NCBI GenBank assembly: GCA_018524725.1
Contig: JAEUWP010000511.1
Location: 1 to 64,000 of the forward strand
Source: Podaxis mareebaensis
Lineage: Eukaryota > Basidiomycota > Agaricomycetes > Agaricales > Agaricaceae
Length of the DNA stretch: 64,000 nt
Direction of reading: 5' to 3'
The position numbers and the translations under genes were made by a program. Within the stretch, counting starts at the first letter, position 1; each line of letters starts with the position of its first letter. Under the pieces are notes generated by a model. The model had not been told where the DNA came from. It saw only the letters and a list, made by a program, of their open reading frames with translations, and ran no database searches. This document shows positions 59,590 through 64,000 of the stretch, in pieces.

Positions 59590-60516
59590 ATGCGGAAGGA
59601 GCCTGGACCGATAAACGCACGGATAGCAGCGATCGTTAATGAGAGTGGTTCTGGTGAGCGTGGTAGTGGTGTGAGGAGACGAGTAGAGGGTGAGCGGGAT
59701 GTTGTGGGTGAACGTGTGGCCCGGGTTGTTGGTGGATTGCAGCAACAAGAACTACAGCAGCAGCATCAGCGGTTGACGTTGACGGTGTCGGTTTTAGGGT
59801 TGCCTTGTGTTGTTGGTAGTGGTAGTGGCAATGAAACTGGGGTGGAGGAAGTGAGAATTAGTGAGGTGACAGGGGTTGGGGGTGGTGTTCGGCGGCCTGG
59901 TGGGTCGACTGCGGAGAGTGTTGACGTGTCATCGTTGGCTACTGTCGCTTCGCCGTCGTCTGTGGTGGTTCCTCCGTGGTCGCCTTCGCCGTCACCTTCA
60001 CCCACGAGCAGTCCTGTGTCAAGTAGAAGTCCAGTGTCGAGAGCCGCGGTGACTCAGAGTTTGAGCAAATTCCGGAAACGAGTGACCGATTCACGATCCA
60101 AGTTGTCGTTGTATTGGTTCCATGGAAAGTGGTGGCAGAGGTGCGTTTTGGATCGGCTTCTTACATACGTGGACCAATCGCGCTTACGGGTTCGTGTGTG
60201 CAGGAGAGTGAAGAGGAACAAGAAGTACTATAACCCGCGGGACCATATCATTTCCTCGTGTTCGCGTCGTTTGCAACGCATAAACCAGAGAATCAAGATC
60301 ATTACAAAGAAGCACCAGATTCTGCGGTATGACAGGATTGCGGAAAAGTACTTGCATTGGGAGAACCATCTACGGGAGCAGATGATGATACGGCGGTGGG
60401 GAGCGAAGAAGAACGTTGAGTTGGACCGGGATCGGAAATCGGATATGGCAAAGTTGGAGTGTTTACGGAAGAGAAGAGATGCACTGGTGAAAATGATCTC
60501 GGCCAAAGGGCTGTGA
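59590..60516 (+). CDS. Hypothetical basic protein (308 aa)
   Basis: A single uninterrupted frame from ATG 59590 to TGA 60516. I do not recognise the family. Residues 1-150 are low-complexity: Gly/Arg/Val-rich, a Gln run (LQQQELQQQHQRL), then Ser/Pro repeats. Residues about 160-308 are strongly basic and probably helical: SKFRKRVTDSRSKLSLYWF, WWQRCVLDRLLTYV, RLQRINQRIKIITKKHQIL, KLECLRKRRDALVKMISAK. This pattern suits a nucleic-acid-binding or coiled-coil protein, but that is inference. The in-frame TGG/Arg-rich C-terminal half and absence of stops over 900 nt support a real gene; an antisense frame also stays open for part of it, so caution is needed. Confidence 0.6.
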   Translation: MRKEPGPINARIAAIVNESGSGERGSGVRRRVEGERDVVGERVARVVGGLQQQELQQQHQRLTLTVSVLGLPCVVGSGSGNETGVEEVRISEVTGVGGGVRRPGGSTAESVDVSSLATVASPSSVVVPPWSPSPSPSPTSSPVSSRSPVSRAAVTQSLSKFRKRVTDSRSKLSLYWFHGKWWQRCVLDRLLTYVDQSRLRVRVCRRVKRNKKYYNPRDHIISSCSRRLQRINQRIKIITKKHQILRYDRIAEKYLHWENHLREQMMIRRWGAKKNVELDRDRKSDMAKLECLRKRRDALVKMISAKGL

Positions 60517-60957
60517 CTTTGTCATTGGGTGCGATGGACACATGGACTTCTGGACACTGGGATGACATGATATGGGCGTTACCATCCTTTACTTTCCCCC
60601 GCTATGCAAAATGCTGTTACTTTGTGTATTACTACCACAGCATTTTTGAATGTATGAATAGCTTTTCTGCGTGTACCATACCCCATTCATACCCACGCGC
60701 GCCTGTCTTTCCCATAGCAGGTGTAAATGCTCGTCTATCGTTCGCCGACCACTACGGCCGGCCGAACAAAAGGCGCATAAGGAGGAAACTCAAGGCATAG
60801 AAGGAAGATAAATGAAGCCTTGATAATATCATAAGACGCCAGAGGAGGGATTAACGCAATTGGCCCAAATCACGAGTCACAGCGGTATTTGTATATCCGG
60901 ACATAAGTACACAAGGCTTGGCTCAAAATTCTCTCTCTTCCTGCGTTCCCAATCTCA
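60517..60957. other. Promoter region of ARG5,6
   Basis: Lies between the hypothetical gene and ARG5,6. cgagtca at 60873-60879 (reverse complement tgactcg) is one base off the Gcn4/Cpc1 site tgactca, about 80 nt upstream of the ATG. Arginine genes are classic targets of this general amino-acid control, so the near match is worth noting but weak. Confidence 0.4.

Positions 60958-64000
<3,043 letters not shown>

Overview
The window is nuclear DNA of a filamentous basidiomycete, most likely an agaricomycete. The genes are broken by many 45-75 nt spliceosomal introns. The repertoire fits that group: expanded microsomal P450s, F-box/LRR proteins, a NACHT ATPase, an AsaB/CmcJ-type oxygenase and paired small secreted proteins. 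It also contains conserved eukaryotic genes: GLE1, elongin C, COX16 and mitochondrial ARG5,6. Exon models were built by hand, joining open segments through GT-AG (rarely GC-AG) splice sites and checking that codon phase is kept across every junction. I could not run a homology search, so family names rest on recognised motifs.

Layout. 1-407 is the 3' end of an F-box/LRR-type gene, preceded by three 24-bp tandem repeats. 939-3328 (-) encodes a 587-aa protein I do not recognise, apparently made of three diverged copies of a domain of about 190 aa. 3994-6069 (-) is the mRNA-export factor GLE1. 6982-19048 (+) is a tandem array of four P450 genes with nearly identical exon lengths. The third has an in-frame stop, and a lone last-exon remnant lies between the first and second. 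19-23.3 kb holds no gene I can support. 23321-24967 (+) is a RING-finger protein whose frame needs a 4-nt micro-exon. 25-28.3 kb is empty. 28333-29895 (-) is an F-box gene broken by one TAA.

30984-31598 (+) is elongin C. 33311-34263 (+) is an AsaB/CmcJ-like oxygenase, and a decayed second copy lies near 35.9-36.45 kb. 38451-40673 (+) is a fifth, more distant P450. 41607-42615 and 44185-45117 (+) are paralogous secreted proteins. 46193-46550 (-) is COX16, 46946-48635 (-) an F-box protein, and 49710-53410 (-) an O-methyltransferase with a disordered C-terminal extension of about 445 aa. 54813-57427 (-) is a NACHT/STAND protein. 59590-60516 (+) is a basic hypothetical protein. 60958 to the window end (+) is ARG5,6, lacking only its last few codons.

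How they may work together. The P450s, the AsaB-like oxygenase and the O-methyltransferase are enzyme types that tailor secondary metabolites, but no backbone synthase (terpene, polyketide or NRPS) is visible. Unrelated housekeeping genes lie between them, so a single pathway is not shown. The clearest story is recent gene turnover: tandem P450 duplication with one fresh pseudogene and one exon-sized relic, a broken F-box gene, and a dead AsaB copy. All these sit beside intact conserved genes.
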